Assembly (NCBI GenBank): GCA_018262455.1
Contig: JAGSPR010000019.1
Coordinates: 1-28,800, forward strand
Length of the DNA: 28,800 nt
Origin: Deltaproteobacteria bacterium
Lineage (GTDB): Bacteria > Myxococcota > Polyangia > Haliangiales > Haliangiaceae
Direction of reading: 5' to 3'
Positions 8,401 through 16,261 of this stretch are shown piece by piece. Numbering within the stretch: the first letter of the stretch is position 1; every line of letters begins with the position of its first letter. The translations under genes and the position numbers were made by a program. The notes beneath the pieces are model-generated. The model saw nothing but the letters and a program-made list of their open reading frames with translations. It was not told the DNA's origin and made no database searches.

Positions 8401-9017
8401 CCTCGACCTGGTACGGCGACACCGGGGATGACGCCGTGCTCGATTACATCGCGTCCAACCTCTACACCGGCCACGGCGGCCACAGCATGTTCATGAAGAC
8501 GTGGGCCGCCGGCCTCGCCTACTCCAACGGCCTGCGCCCCGACATCGCGCGCGGCGCGCTCGTCTACTACGCCGAGCGCACCCCGCTGCTGCCGCAGACC
8601 CTGCGGTTCGTGATCGACCAGCTACGCCGCGCCAGGCCCGACGCGGGCATCGCGCGCTACGCGATCGCCACCGCGTTCGACTCGCGGGTCGCGAGCGGCT
8701 ACGAGGCGCGAGCGAGCGCGATGGCGGCCAACCTCGTCGATGGCGTCACGCCCGAGGTCGTCCGCGCGTTCCGCAGCCGCGTGCTCGATGTCGCCAAGCG
8801 CCCCGAGCTCGCCGAGCAGCTGTTCGGCCGGATCGAGCGCGTCTACGGCAAGGTGCTACCCGGCTACGGCAAGCTCGATCCCGGCGGCACCTACTTCGTG
8901 ATCGGTCCTGACAAGCAACTCGCGGCCTATGCCGACTACCTGCGCGCTGCGCTCGGCAAGGACACCAAGCTCTACCGGCTCTACCCGCGCGACTTCTGGA
9001 TCCCCGCGAAGCTGTGA
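5403..9017 (+). CDS. PreP-like M16C zinc metallopeptidase, exported lipoprotein
   Basis: About 1204 residues. The inverted zinc motif HxxEH is present as H115-T-Q-E118-H119, and the third ligand Glu is E213 in VYNEM, about 94 residues later as in presequence protease (PreP). An M16C-associated helical region and the degenerate second half follow, with NLAPSTWYG and a glycine-rich stretch GHGGHSM near residue 1020. PreP enzymes degrade unstructured peptides inside a closing two-half chamber and are usually around 1000 residues and soluble in organelles or cytosol. Here the N-terminus (MPARRFLLMI, then TTCC) looks like a lipoprotein signal followed by a Pro/Ser/Gly linker to residue 55. The protein is therefore probably anchored in the periplasm or outer membrane; this is inferred. 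It sits between the PA14-like lipoprotein gene and a second M16 gene. Confidence 0.9.
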   Translation: MPARRFLLMIPFALTTCCPPDPSHTKPTTPSAAGGSGAGSIPPGAPSSLDTLTPGKDIRGFTATAIYLDDADQPIGARLVHARTKFTLDYLRIESAPQGFIWVNSFPTSDKGEPHTQEHLLLGKGDRGRKLGGSETMALAASSAFTAQWRTAYHFHTVAGHDVFWPVFENHLDALVNPDYTDEEIRREVRNFGVDKGDDGKLHLEEKGTVYNEMVRTYENPEVGLWRDAGQLVYGKTHPLALDSGGHPDAIRTMTPEDIRKFHHDAYHLANMGMIGAFPGSMTLESVLDRTSAILDKEGTRTGKASSEADLPKPTPGAPGTIDIVEYPYSDATNPGPMMLAWPATRSLDDTERTLLGLFLDAFAGDESTTLYKQLIDSKTRVMDLGARSVWSTVTTDQGQPIYLGLAGVKPDKLEPKTIEGVRALVLGELERIAKLADGDPELVAFDERVASRVIDLQRRFAKFLDSPPGFGFRGTSAGWMDHLQSLSKSGGFKKSLTMRPALTAVKAILASKGNPWRDRVRTWGLLEVPFGIAAKPSPKLRAKLDAEHKQRIDDELARLTQRYATKDPAATLARFGADYDAQTKQLEDSAKATELPPLVASLPMTLDDNLKYLAGELGSVPSFVATFDSMASARVQLAFRIDHAVAPEDQLYLAALPSLLEGSGVVIDGKPVAADEVRERMRKEILELSVYFVDNERTGRTELVVAGAGNGAGETRAALGWMRHVMFTPDWRIENLPRLRDLVDQHLTALRGQMLGAEEHWVDDPRDAWRRQSTLQAHTSSFLTQMHDLHRLRWMLLDPRDARVTAEAVGFLRSLAAAKLPRARLAELAQGLAKLGDPKAPKPGPGFAQWSAAAGKLSDQARPLARDAGKDLAALLADLPDGSLAADWKYLCLQMAHDLTSGAPAALARLEALRLQILQAPRTRVVEVGSTATLQSLVADVERLVRAIPTPQVAHAYPGMPEQPFRDRLREREPSATSPVFVGLVAPGTSSGVFLNLAPSTWYGDTGDDAVLDYIASNLYTGHGGHSMFMKTWAAGLAYSNGLRPDIARGALVYYAERTPLLPQTLRFVIDQLRRARPDAGIARYAIATAFDSRVASGYEARASAMAANLVDGVTPEVVRAFRSRVLDVAKRPELAEQLFGRIERVYGKVLPGYGKLDPGGTYFVIGPDKQLAAYADYLRAALGKDTKLYRLYPRDFWIPAKL

Positions 9018-9080
9018 GCCTCGCGCCTTCCTGCGACACCACTGGGACACACCAGCGACACGCCGACGCCGACGCCGGCA

Positions 9081-9096
9081 CGCGGCGATCGCCGCG
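9081..9096. promoter_or_regulatory. Perfect 16-bp GC-rich palindrome between the two M16 genes
   Basis: CGCGGCGATCGCCGCG reads the same on both strands. It lies 64 bp after the M16C stop and 65 bp before the next start. It may be an operator or, as RNA, a hairpin that separates the two genes. There is no U-tract. The core GCGATCGC also recurs at 9108-9115, and is a common word in this DNA, so chance is possible. Confidence 0.3.
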
Positions 9097-9161
9097 CCCG
9101 GCGTTAGCGATCGCCAGGCGCGATCGATCCCCGAGGAGAGGGTCCGCGCTATAAGGCGGCG

Positions 9162-11909
9162 GTGAGAACCCGAACCTCGCTCGCTGTCATCGCCAGCCTC
9201 GTCGGATCGCTCGGTCTCGTGACCGCGGCCCCGACCCAACCGAAGCTCCTCGCGGGTGCTGCGCCTCGCCCGGTGACGACCGTCGAGGGCATCTCGGAGT
9301 ATGCGCTGCCCAACGGCATGCGCGTGCTGCTGTTCCCCGATCCCTCGAAGGATACGTTCACGGTCAACGTGACGTACCTCGTCGGCTCGCGGATGGAGGG
9401 GTACGGCGAGACCGGGATGGCTCACCTGCTCGAGCACATGATGTTCAAGGGCTCGCCCCGGCACCCCAAGGTCTGGGAGGAGCTGCAGCAGCGCGGCGCG
9501 TCCAACAACGCCTCGACCTGGTACGACCGCACGAACTACTTCGAGACGCTACCTGCCAAGGGCGACAACCTGGCGTGGGCGCTCGAGCTCGAGGCCGATC
9601 GCATGGTCAACGCGAACATCGCGCAGGCCGATCTCAACAAGGAGTTCTCGGTCGTCCGCAACGAGTTCGAGATCGGCGAGAACAAGCCCGACCAGGTCCT
9701 GTCCGAGCGGATGTGGTCGACCGCGTACCTCTGGCACAACTACGGCAAGTCGACGATCGGCTCGCGCGCCGACATCGAGAAGGTGCCGGCGACCTCGCTC
9801 AAGCGGTTCTACAAGAAGTACTACCGGCCCGATAACGCGGTGCTGATCCTCGCGGGCAAGTTCGAGGCCGCCGACGCGCTCAAGCTGGTGGGCACGCACT
9901 TCGGCACGCTGGCGAACCCCGCCACCCCGATCGAGCCGACCTACACCACCGAGCCCGTGCAGGATGGCGAGCGCATCGTGACCCTGCGCCGCAGCGGTGA
10001 CGTCCAGGTCCTCGGCCTCATCTATCACGTGTCGGCCGCGGCCGATCCCGACTACCCGGCCGCCGAGGCGATCGGCGAGATCCTCACCGACGAGCCGTCG
10101 GGTCGGCTGTACGTCGCGCTCGTGAAGTCCGGACTCGCGACTTCCGTGAGCTCGGGCCTGCTGCCGCTCCACGATCCCGGCGTCATCGAGCTGACGGCGA
10201 CCGTGCCGGCCGGCAAGTCGATCGAGGTCGTCCGCGACAAGATGATCGGCATCGTCGAGGGCCTCGCGAAGGCGAAGATCACCGACGAAGAGCTCGCGCG
10301 GTTCAAGGCCAAGTCGAAGAAGCGGTTCAAGCTGTCGTTCGCCAACACCGCGCAGCTCGGCGTCGCGCTCTCGGAGTACATCGCCGCCGGTGACTGGCGC
10401 CTGCTGTTCCTCCACCGCGACCACGTGGCCAAGCTGACCACCGCCGACATCCAGAAGGCCGCCGCCTCGTACCTCGTGTCGTCCAACCGCACGCTCGGCA
10501 TGTTCGTGCCGACCAAGACCCCGGAGCGCGCTCCGCAGAAGGAGACGCCCGACATCGCCAAGGTCGTGGGCGGGTACAAGGGGCAGCCCGCGGAGGCCGA
10601 CGGCGAGAAGTTCGCGGCCACGCTCGAGAACATCGAGAAGCGCACCACCCGCACCACCTTGCCGTCCGGCATGAAGCTCGCGATCCTGGGCAAGCAGACC
10701 CGCGGGCACGTCGTCCGCGCTCGGCTGACGCTGCGGTTCGGCACCGAGGCTGACTTCACGGGCACCGCCAACCGCAACGCGATCTCGGCGCTCGACGAGA
10801 TCCTGTCGCGCGGCACCAAGAAGCACACGTTCCAGCAGCTCAAGGATCAGTGGGACACGTACGAGGCGCAGGTCAGCGTCACCTCGCAGCCGGGGCTGGT
10901 CGACGTCAACATCCAGACCACGCGCGACAACCTGCCGGCCGTGCTCGCCCTCGTCGACGAGGTGCTCCGCCAGCCGGGGTACCCGCAGGACCAGTTCGAC
11001 ATCATGGTCAAGGAGGCGCTGACCGCGCTCGAGGACACGAAGTCCGATCCGCAGGCCCAGGCGTTCAACGCGATCGCCCGCACGGCCTCGCCCTACGCCA
11101 AGAATCACCCACTCTACGTCCCCACCACCGACGAGGCGATCGCGGGGCTCAAGGCGCTCCGGCTCGCCGACGTCAAGAAGTTCCCGGCGATGTTCGGTAC
11201 CAGCAACGCGACGATGACGATCCTCGGCGACGTCGACATCGCGGCGGTCAAGCCATGGATCGAGAAGACCTGGGGCAACTGGAAGTCGCCGCGCCCGTGG
11301 AAGCGGATCGAGCGCAAGTACACCGCCACGGTGGGGGCCGAGCAGGCGCTCGACTTCCCCGACAAGGCGAACACGCTGATCGCGGTGACCCACGCCGTCG
11401 ACATGAAGGATGACGACGCCGACGCGCCGGCGATGTCGGTCGCCAACTACACGCTCGGCGGTGGCGGGTTCGTGTCGCGGCTCCTCACCCGGCTGCGCCA
11501 GAAGGATGGCCTGTCGTACTTCGCGTTCTCGGCGTTCCAGCTTCCGCCGCTCGATGCCGCCGGCGTGTTCATCGCCGGTGGCGCGCTCAACCCCGAGAAC
11601 GCCAAGAAGGGCATGGCGGCGATGCTCGAGGAGATCGGCAAGCTGGTCTCGGGCGGCATCACCTCCGAAGAGCTCTCGGGCGCCAAGAAGGGCATCCTCG
11701 AGGGCTTCGAGCGCAACCTGTCGAACGACGGCGCGGTGCTCGGCATGCTCCAGGACGGTCTCTACCTCGAGCGCAAGCTGGACTACTGGGCCAAGCAGAA
11801 CGCGGCCGTCAAGGCGCTCACGGTCGACCAGGTGAACGCGGCGATCAAGCGCCACCTGAAGCCGGACTCGCTCGTCAAGATCACGGCCGGCGACAAGAAG
11901 AAGATGTGA
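9162..11909 (+). CDS. M16 family zinc metallopeptidase with two M16 halves, exported
   Basis: A 915-residue protein starting at GTG, with AAGG five bases upstream as ribosome binding site. Residues 1-23 form a signal peptide (SLAVIASLVGSLGLVTAA). The first M16 domain follows: ALPNGMRVLL, then the active site H88-L-L-E91-H92 (AHLLEHMMFKG), with the third ligand Glu in VVRNEFE at E168, the standard 76 residues after H92. About residues 185-380 are the M16 C-like domain. The second half restarts at TTLPSGMKLAIL (about residue 500) and lacks HxxEH, as usual for the inactive half; GGGGFVSRLLTRLRQKDGLSY is its hallmark. This 'pitrilysin-like, one active half' layout is common for secreted M16B proteases. 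Together with the upstream PreP-like gene it suggests a peptide-degrading pair outside the cytoplasm. Confidence 0.93.
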   Translation: MRTRTSLAVIASLVGSLGLVTAAPTQPKLLAGAAPRPVTTVEGISEYALPNGMRVLLFPDPSKDTFTVNVTYLVGSRMEGYGETGMAHLLEHMMFKGSPRHPKVWEELQQRGASNNASTWYDRTNYFETLPAKGDNLAWALELEADRMVNANIAQADLNKEFSVVRNEFEIGENKPDQVLSERMWSTAYLWHNYGKSTIGSRADIEKVPATSLKRFYKKYYRPDNAVLILAGKFEAADALKLVGTHFGTLANPATPIEPTYTTEPVQDGERIVTLRRSGDVQVLGLIYHVSAAADPDYPAAEAIGEILTDEPSGRLYVALVKSGLATSVSSGLLPLHDPGVIELTATVPAGKSIEVVRDKMIGIVEGLAKAKITDEELARFKAKSKKRFKLSFANTAQLGVALSEYIAAGDWRLLFLHRDHVAKLTTADIQKAAASYLVSSNRTLGMFVPTKTPERAPQKETPDIAKVVGGYKGQPAEADGEKFAATLENIEKRTTRTTLPSGMKLAILGKQTRGHVVRARLTLRFGTEADFTGTANRNAISALDEILSRGTKKHTFQQLKDQWDTYEAQVSVTSQPGLVDVNIQTTRDNLPAVLALVDEVLRQPGYPQDQFDIMVKEALTALEDTKSDPQAQAFNAIARTASPYAKNHPLYVPTTDEAIAGLKALRLADVKKFPAMFGTSNATMTILGDVDIAAVKPWIEKTWGNWKSPRPWKRIERKYTATVGAEQALDFPDKANTLIAVTHAVDMKDDDADAPAMSVANYTLGGGGFVSRLLTRLRQKDGLSYFAFSAFQLPPLDAAGVFIAGGALNPENAKKGMAAMLEEIGKLVSGGITSEELSGAKKGILEGFERNLSNDGAVLGMLQDGLYLERKLDYWAKQNAAVKALTVDQVNAAIKRHLKPDSLVKITAGDKKKM

Positions 11910-11930
11910 TCGCGGAGGCGGCTCCGCGAT
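11909..11930. terminator. Bidirectional hairpin between convergent genes
   Basis: ATCGCGGAG-GCGG-CTCCGCGAT is a perfect 9-bp stem with a 4-nt loop. It begins at the last base of the M16 stop codon and ends at the base before the stop of the convergent gene, filling the whole 21-bp gap. A second, mutually exclusive stem (GGCTCCG at 11920-11926 with CGGAGCC at 11934-11940) overlaps it. There is no T-tract, so it may act as an end-protecting or Rho-assisted terminator for both directions. Confidence 0.55.
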
Positions 11931-13769
11931 TCACGGAGCCGGGGGCGACGATGCGAGCGGCGAGCTGATCGACATCTCCGGGATCGGCGCGCTCGGCGAA
12001 GCGAGCCGCTCGTGCAGCACCTCGACCGGCCGCTTCAGCCCCGCGAGCTCACGCTCGCAGCCTCGCAGCCAGTCTGCCCCGACGAGCGAGCTGCGGGCCT
12101 CGGCGACGCAGGCCGTGAGCTGCGCGGCCGCCTCGCCCTGCTTCGCGGTGTGACGAGCGAGGCGGCCGAGCCGCGCGTGGGCCGAGATCCGCGCTCGGGC
12201 GGTCCGCCCCGCTGCGGCCAGTGCCTCGTACCCGGCCCTGAGTTTGTCGATTGCGAGCGCGGACGGTCGTGGCGCGGCCAGCACCAGCTCGAGCTCGAGG
12301 TCGAGCGTCACGCGGATCGCGAGGCCCTCCGGATCGTCGACGTCCTTGACCCGAGCGAGCTGGGCGCGTGCCGCACCCGCTAACCGGCGGTCGCGAGGCC
12401 TCGTGCACAGCTCGTCCACCAGCGGCGTGGCGCACGCGGCATCGGCGAGCAAGCGTGCGGCTTGCAGCGGCGGGATCGAGCTGGTGCCGACAGATCTCGA
12501 GACCAGGGGCGCTACCACCAGCGCGCGGCGGGTGGCCTCGCCTCGCCTGCCGGCGGCCAGCATCGCCTCCGTCACCAACAGCGAGCCCGCGATCGCGACT
12601 GCCTGCTCGCGCCCCCGCGCGGTGGGCTTGAACGCAGTCTTCGTCACCAGGTCGACATCGCGCGCTGCCCGATCGATCTCCCCGAGCGCCACGCGCCAGG
12701 CGACCGCGCGCTCGAACACGTCGAGTGACTCCCGGTCGTTCGGGTAGCGCGCCAGGATCTCCTCCGCGGAGGCCGCCGCCGCGGCGAACCGCCCGATCTG
12801 GCCCTCGACCCCGGCCCTGCGTGCGAGCGCACGGGGCAGGAGTCGCGAAGCCGGATATTGCTGCTTCAGCAGCGTCGCGATGGCGAGCGCGCGATCCACC
12901 GAGCCCGCCGCCAGATGACACATCATCGCGTTGTAGAGCAGCTCGTCGCCATCGCGGGACCTGCCGGCATCCTGGTGGATCGCGAAGTAGGTCTCGCCGC
13001 AGCGATCGTAGAGCGCGAGATCGTGGTCCTGGGTCGCCCGCTTCTCCAGCACCTCGGCCGCCTTGCGCATGACCTGGACGTGGATCCTCGCCACCACAGC
13101 TGCGAGGTCTGGCTTGTTCGCGAGGAACTTCGCATCGGCGCGGAGCTTGTCCGCCAGCGCGATGAGGTCGTCGTGGCGGTGCAGGAGGTTGTAGGTATCC
13201 AGCAACAGATTCGCCGCGTACTCCGCGGTCTCGTGGTCGCGATGGCTCGTCAGGATGTCGAGCAGCGTCGGGATCGCCTCGTCGAGGTGGTGGAAGCGGC
13301 GCAGGATGCTGGCGCGCAGGAACTTCACCCCGACGGCGTCCGGCGAGGCGCCGTCCAGCCTCAGGTACACCTCCATCGTGTGGAGCAGCTGCTGCTCGCG
13401 CGGTGGGATCGGAACGGGGCGAGGCACCTCGGCCAGATCGACTGGATCGCGCTCCGCGCTCGAGCGGCTCTTGATCGTCGGATCGGTGTCGAGCGCGTTC
13501 TTCCACGCGCTCAGCGCCGCACCGGCCGCGGCGAGCTGCTCGGGCCTGGTCACCTTGCCGGCGTCGGCCACCTCGATGAACGCCTCGGCGGCGCGCTCCC
13601 AGGCGGCGGTCGCCCGGCCGACATCGGGCTCGGCGGCGGCCACGGCCCACAGCCGCTCCGCCTCGATCAGCTCCGGACTCGACGAGCCGATCGGCTTGTG
13701 CGGGTATCTGGGCGCGGCGGAGGCGACCTGGATCCCGAGGCAGAGCAAGACCAAGGCGCGGGGCAGCAT
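11931..13769 (-). CDS. Secreted helical-repeat (TPR-like) protein, function unknown
   Basis: A 612-residue protein beginning MLPRALVLLCLGIQVASA, a clear Sec signal peptide; the frame is open 54 bp further upstream but that part is polar and unlikely. The mature protein is almost entirely alpha-helical, with repeated helix pairs of TPR character (for example LRASILRRFHHLDEAIPTLL, then AANLLLDTYNLLHRHDDLI and AAASAEEILARYPNDRESLD). The last 40 residues are Ser/Pro/Ala-rich. There are no catalytic motifs. A periplasmic scaffold role is inferred. It is convergent with the M16 gene and divergent from the small zinc-ribbon protein, so it is probably monocistronic. Confidence 0.75.
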   Translation of the reverse strand: MLPRALVLLCLGIQVASAAPRYPHKPIGSSSPELIEAERLWAVAAAEPDVGRATAAWERAAEAFIEVADAGKVTRPEQLAAAGAALSAWKNALDTDPTIKSRSSAERDPVDLAEVPRPVPIPPREQQLLHTMEVYLRLDGASPDAVGVKFLRASILRRFHHLDEAIPTLLDILTSHRDHETAEYAANLLLDTYNLLHRHDDLIALADKLRADAKFLANKPDLAAVVARIHVQVMRKAAEVLEKRATQDHDLALYDRCGETYFAIHQDAGRSRDGDELLYNAMMCHLAAGSVDRALAIATLLKQQYPASRLLPRALARRAGVEGQIGRFAAAAASAEEILARYPNDRESLDVFERAVAWRVALGEIDRAARDVDLVTKTAFKPTARGREQAVAIAGSLLVTEAMLAAGRRGEATRRALVVAPLVSRSVGTSSIPPLQAARLLADAACATPLVDELCTRPRDRRLAGAARAQLARVKDVDDPEGLAIRVTLDLELELVLAAPRPSALAIDKLRAGYEALAAAGRTARARISAHARLGRLARHTAKQGEAAAQLTACVAEARSSLVGADWLRGCERELAGLKRPVEVLHERLASPSAPIPEMSISSPLASSPPAP

Positions 13770-13910
13770 GCGGGTGCGACACCGTCCCCGGGTGGCAGTT
13801 CCGTCGATCAGCACGGGGATCAAGGCGTCCGCGAGCCCGAGCCGGCGGCATGGTCGAGCTCGGGTGCGCAGGTCGAGACCCCAGCAAGATCTGGGCTATG
13901 TTGGGTCGGC

Positions 13911-14267
13911 TTGGAGTGTCCGATCTGCCTGCGTTCGACCGCGGCCAACCCGTGCGAGTGCGGCTACGACTTCACGACCTGCGACCGCACGATCGCGGCC
14001 GATCGCGCGGCCATGATCCGGCAACGCTCGGCCCGCAAGGCCTGGAGCGGGATCGGGCTCCTGGCGGCTGCGCCGATCACCATGCTGCTGTGCGCGCTCG
14101 CGCCGCAAGGGATCGGGGTCGTGGCGGGGCTGGTGTTTCCGTTCCAGATGTTCTTCGGCTGGGGCTGGACGACACGCGGAATTCGCTGGCACCGCGCCGC
14201 CCGCTTGCGGTTGGCCCGAGCGACTCGACCTGCGGCGCTGCCCGCCGCTCGGATCGTGACCCGGTGA
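13911..14267 (+). CDS. Small zinc-ribbon membrane protein
   Basis: About 118 residues. The N-terminus reads LECPICLRSTAANPCECGYDF: a CxxC plus CxC four-cysteine zinc ribbon. Two hydrophobic segments follow (GIGLLAAAPITMLLCALA and GIGVVAGLVFPFQMFFGWGW), then a basic tail of alternating Arg/Ala. The start is taken as TTG (13911), the only good in-frame initiator just before the Cys cluster; the upstream in-frame sequence is antisense to the helical-repeat gene. Predicted to sit in the inner membrane with the ribbon in the cytoplasm. The codons are GC3-rich. Function unknown. Confidence 0.6.
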   Translation: MECPICLRSTAANPCECGYDFTTCDRTIAADRAAMIRQRSARKAWSGIGLLAAAPITMLLCALAPQGIGVVAGLVFPFQMFFGWGWTTRGIRWHRAARLRLARATRPAALPAARIVTR

Positions 14268-14273
14268 CGCGCG

Positions 14274-15032
14274 CTACTTGCCGACGCGCTTGCGCAGCTT
14301 GTCCTTCGAGCTATCGAAGTTGAGCGTCTTGAACACCACGAAGCTGTTCTCGGGATCGACGATGTGCGACCACAGCGCGACGGCGACATCGACCCGCGCG
14401 TCATCGAAGCTCATGACGCCCATCACCGCGGCGACCTGATTCGACGTGAACCAGTTTGCGCCCGCAGCCTGGCGCGCGACCTCGACCTTGTCCTTGTCGA
14501 AGCTCGCGTCCTTGAGCGCCTCGATCAGCTGGCCGAACGCGCCGGGATTCATCGCGGCGGGCCGGACCGGCGCGGCGGTCGGCCTCTTCGCGTCGGCCTG
14601 ACGCGCGGCGAGGGTCTCGACGGTCCTGCGCATCGCGACGATGCCCTGCTCGAGCAGCTGCGCGCTGGCGCGCAGCCCCTTGCGCTCGTCCTTGTCCTCG
14701 GCCTCATCCGCGAGCTCGATCAGATCGGCGGCGTCCTTGGCGATCGCCAGCGTGTCCTTCACCAGCGCTTCGAGGGGGATGTCCTTGCTCGCGCGCCGGG
14801 CGAACGCTTGCAGGTCATCGCTGATCTCGCTCGCCCGCGGCGCGAACTTCTTGCGGACCGCGCGGTCGGCCGAGGCCTTCGCGGTCGAGGCGACGGCATC
14901 GGCGCTCGCCGCGAGCTTGATCGCGGCATCGCCGATCACGGCGCGATCGCCGCCGTGATCGGCATGAGCGCGGCCAAGGCCAAACACCAGCACCAGGAAC
15001 GAGCACAACGAGAGAACAGCAGAGCGAGTCAT
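14274..15032 (-). CDS. Secreted DUF4476-type protein
   Basis: A 252-residue protein. GGAGG four bases before the ATG fixes the start, and a signal peptide follows (AVLSLCSFLVLVFGLGRAHA). Residues 25-150 are charged amphipathic helices. Residues about 165-250 match the DUF4476 pattern: FGQLIEALKDASFDKDKVEVARQAAG, then FTSNQVAAVMGVMSFDDARVDVAVALW, VDPENSFVVFKTLNF and a final DKLRKRV. DUF4476 is a small helical domain of unknown function found in exported proteins of Bacteroidota and Myxococcota. It converges on the zinc-ribbon gene (6-bp gap) and diverges from the hydroxy-acid dehydrogenase gene (146-bp gap). Confidence 0.82.
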   Translation of the reverse strand: MTRSAVLSLCSFLVLVFGLGRAHADHGGDRAVIGDAAIKLAASADAVASTAKASADRAVRKKFAPRASEISDDLQAFARRASKDIPLEALVKDTLAIAKDAADLIELADEAEDKDERKGLRASAQLLEQGIVAMRRTVETLAARQADAKRPTAAPVRPAAMNPGAFGQLIEALKDASFDKDKVEVARQAAGANWFTSNQVAAVMGVMSFDDARVDVAVALWSHIVDPENSFVVFKTLNFDSSKDKLRKRVGK

Positions 15033-15178
15033 GGAACCTCCGACGTTGGACAAGGCCCCGGTTCTAGTCGGCTCCGGCCGATAGATCACGTCATAAATTG
15101 TAAGCAGCGGGTTTCGGTGAAGGAACTGCAAGCCCGCTCACCATCTATGCGACCTCCCGGTCGTGCTATCGCTACCGC

Positions 15179-16261
15179 GTGGAGATCCTGAACCTTCACG
15201 AGCTCGAAGCGCTCGCCCGCGCGCGCTTGCCCCAGCTCGCCTGGGACTACTACGCCTCCGGAGCCGATGACGAGCGCTGCGTGGAGCGCAACCTCGCGGC
15301 CTACGAGCGGATCGCGCTGCACTATCGCGTGCTCGTCGACGTCTCGCGGCGCGACCTGTCGACGACGGTGCTCGGCCAGCGGATCGCGATGCCGATCGCC
15401 GTGGCGCCCACCGCGTTTCACCGGCTCGCACATCGCGACGGCGAGCTCGCCTCGGTGCGCGCGGCCGGCGATGCCGGGACCTTGTTCGTGCTGTCGACGC
15501 TGTCGAACACCGCGGTCGAGGAGGTCGTCGCTGCCGCCACCGGGCCGGTGTGGTTCCAGCTCTACGTCTATCGCGATCGCGGCGCGACCGAGGCGCTGGT
15601 GCGACGGGTCGAGGCGGCCGGGTGTCGGGCGCTCGTGCTCACCGTCGACGCGCCCCTGCTCGGCCGGCGCGAGCGCGACGTCAAGAACCGGTTCGCGCTA
15701 CCGGCCGGGCTCGGGGTCGAGAACCTGCACGCCGCGGGCTACCAGCGCCTGCCCCGCACGACCGGTAGCGTTGCCGAGTCCGGGCTCGCCGCGTACGTGT
15801 CCGAGCTGCTCGATCCGAGCCTGTCGTGGGACGCGATCGAGTGGTTGCGCTCGATCACCTCCTTGCCCGTGCTGATCAAGGGTGTCGTACGTGCCGACGA
15901 TGCGGCGCGTGCGATCGAGCATGGCGCGGCCGGCGTGGTGGTGTCGAACCATGGCGGCCGCCAGCTCGATGCCTCGCCCGCGACGATCGACGTGTTGCCG
16001 CGAATCGTGGATGCGGTGCGCGGGCGTGGCGAGGTCTTCGTCGATGGCGGCGTGCGGCGCGGCACCGACGTGGTGAAGGCGCTCGCGTTCGGTGCGCGGG
16101 CCGTGTTCGTGGGTCGTCCCGTGCTGTGGGGGCTCGCCGCCGGCGGTCGTCCCGGGGTCGCGGCCGCGCTCGAGCTGCTGCGCCGCGAGCTCGATCTCGC
16201 GTTCGCGCTGTGCGGCTGCCCCGACGTGGCGAGCGTGACCCGCGACCTCGTGGAGCCCTGA
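15179..16261 (+). CDS. FMN-dependent alpha-hydroxy-acid dehydrogenase/oxidase
   Basis: A 360-residue TIM barrel of the L-lactate dehydrogenase/glycolate oxidase family, which oxidises L-2-hydroxy acids to 2-oxo acids with FMN. The active-site set is complete: Y24 (WDYYASGA), Y129 (FQLYVYRD), D157 (TVDAP), R164, K234 (VLIKGV), H258 and R261 (SNHGGRQLD). FMN phosphate loops DGGVRRGTD and VGRP are present. Length matches soluble glycolate/lactate oxidases, and there is no membrane-binding insertion between barrel strand 4 and helix 4. The exact substrate cannot be read from sequence. Start is GTG, chosen because the family begins with this helix (LNLHELEALARARLP); no ribosome binding site is evident. 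Its stop overlaps the next start (TGATG). Confidence 0.93.
   Translation: MEILNLHELEALARARLPQLAWDYYASGADDERCVERNLAAYERIALHYRVLVDVSRRDLSTTVLGQRIAMPIAVAPTAFHRLAHRDGELASVRAAGDAGTLFVLSTLSNTAVEEVVAAATGPVWFQLYVYRDRGATEALVRRVEAAGCRALVLTVDAPLLGRRERDVKNRFALPAGLGVENLHAAGYQRLPRTTGSVAESGLAAYVSELLDPSLSWDAIEWLRSITSLPVLIKGVVRADDAARAIEHGAAGVVVSNHGGRQLDASPATIDVLPRIVDAVRGRGEVFVDGGVRRGTDVVKALAFGARAVFVGRPVLWGLAAGGRPGVAAALELLRRELDLAFALCGCPDVASVTRDLVEP

Noticed and set aside
5544..8483. Minus-strand open frame of 979 residues
   Set aside because: Antisense to the M16C gene, which has intact active-site motifs. The translation is repetitive Arg/Glu/Leu text with no hydrophobic core pattern.
9148..9162. CTATAAG just before the GTG of the second M16 gene as a -10 box of a leaderless transcript
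   Set aside because: No -35-like element at the right distance, and an AAGG ribosome binding site is present, which argues against a leaderless mRNA.
9549..11855. Minus-strand open frame of 768 residues
   Set aside because: Antisense shadow of the second M16 gene, with the same compositional artefact.
12858..13910. Plus-strand frame in phase with the zinc-ribbon gene and extending far upstream
   Set aside because: It is antisense to the secreted helical-repeat gene. Only the part from the TTG at 13911 has protein-like sequence.
15081..15104. AT-richer stretch in the divergent gap before the hydroxy-acid dehydrogenase as a promoter
   Set aside because: The composition suits a promoter, but no -35/-10 pair with proper spacing could be recognised on either strand.
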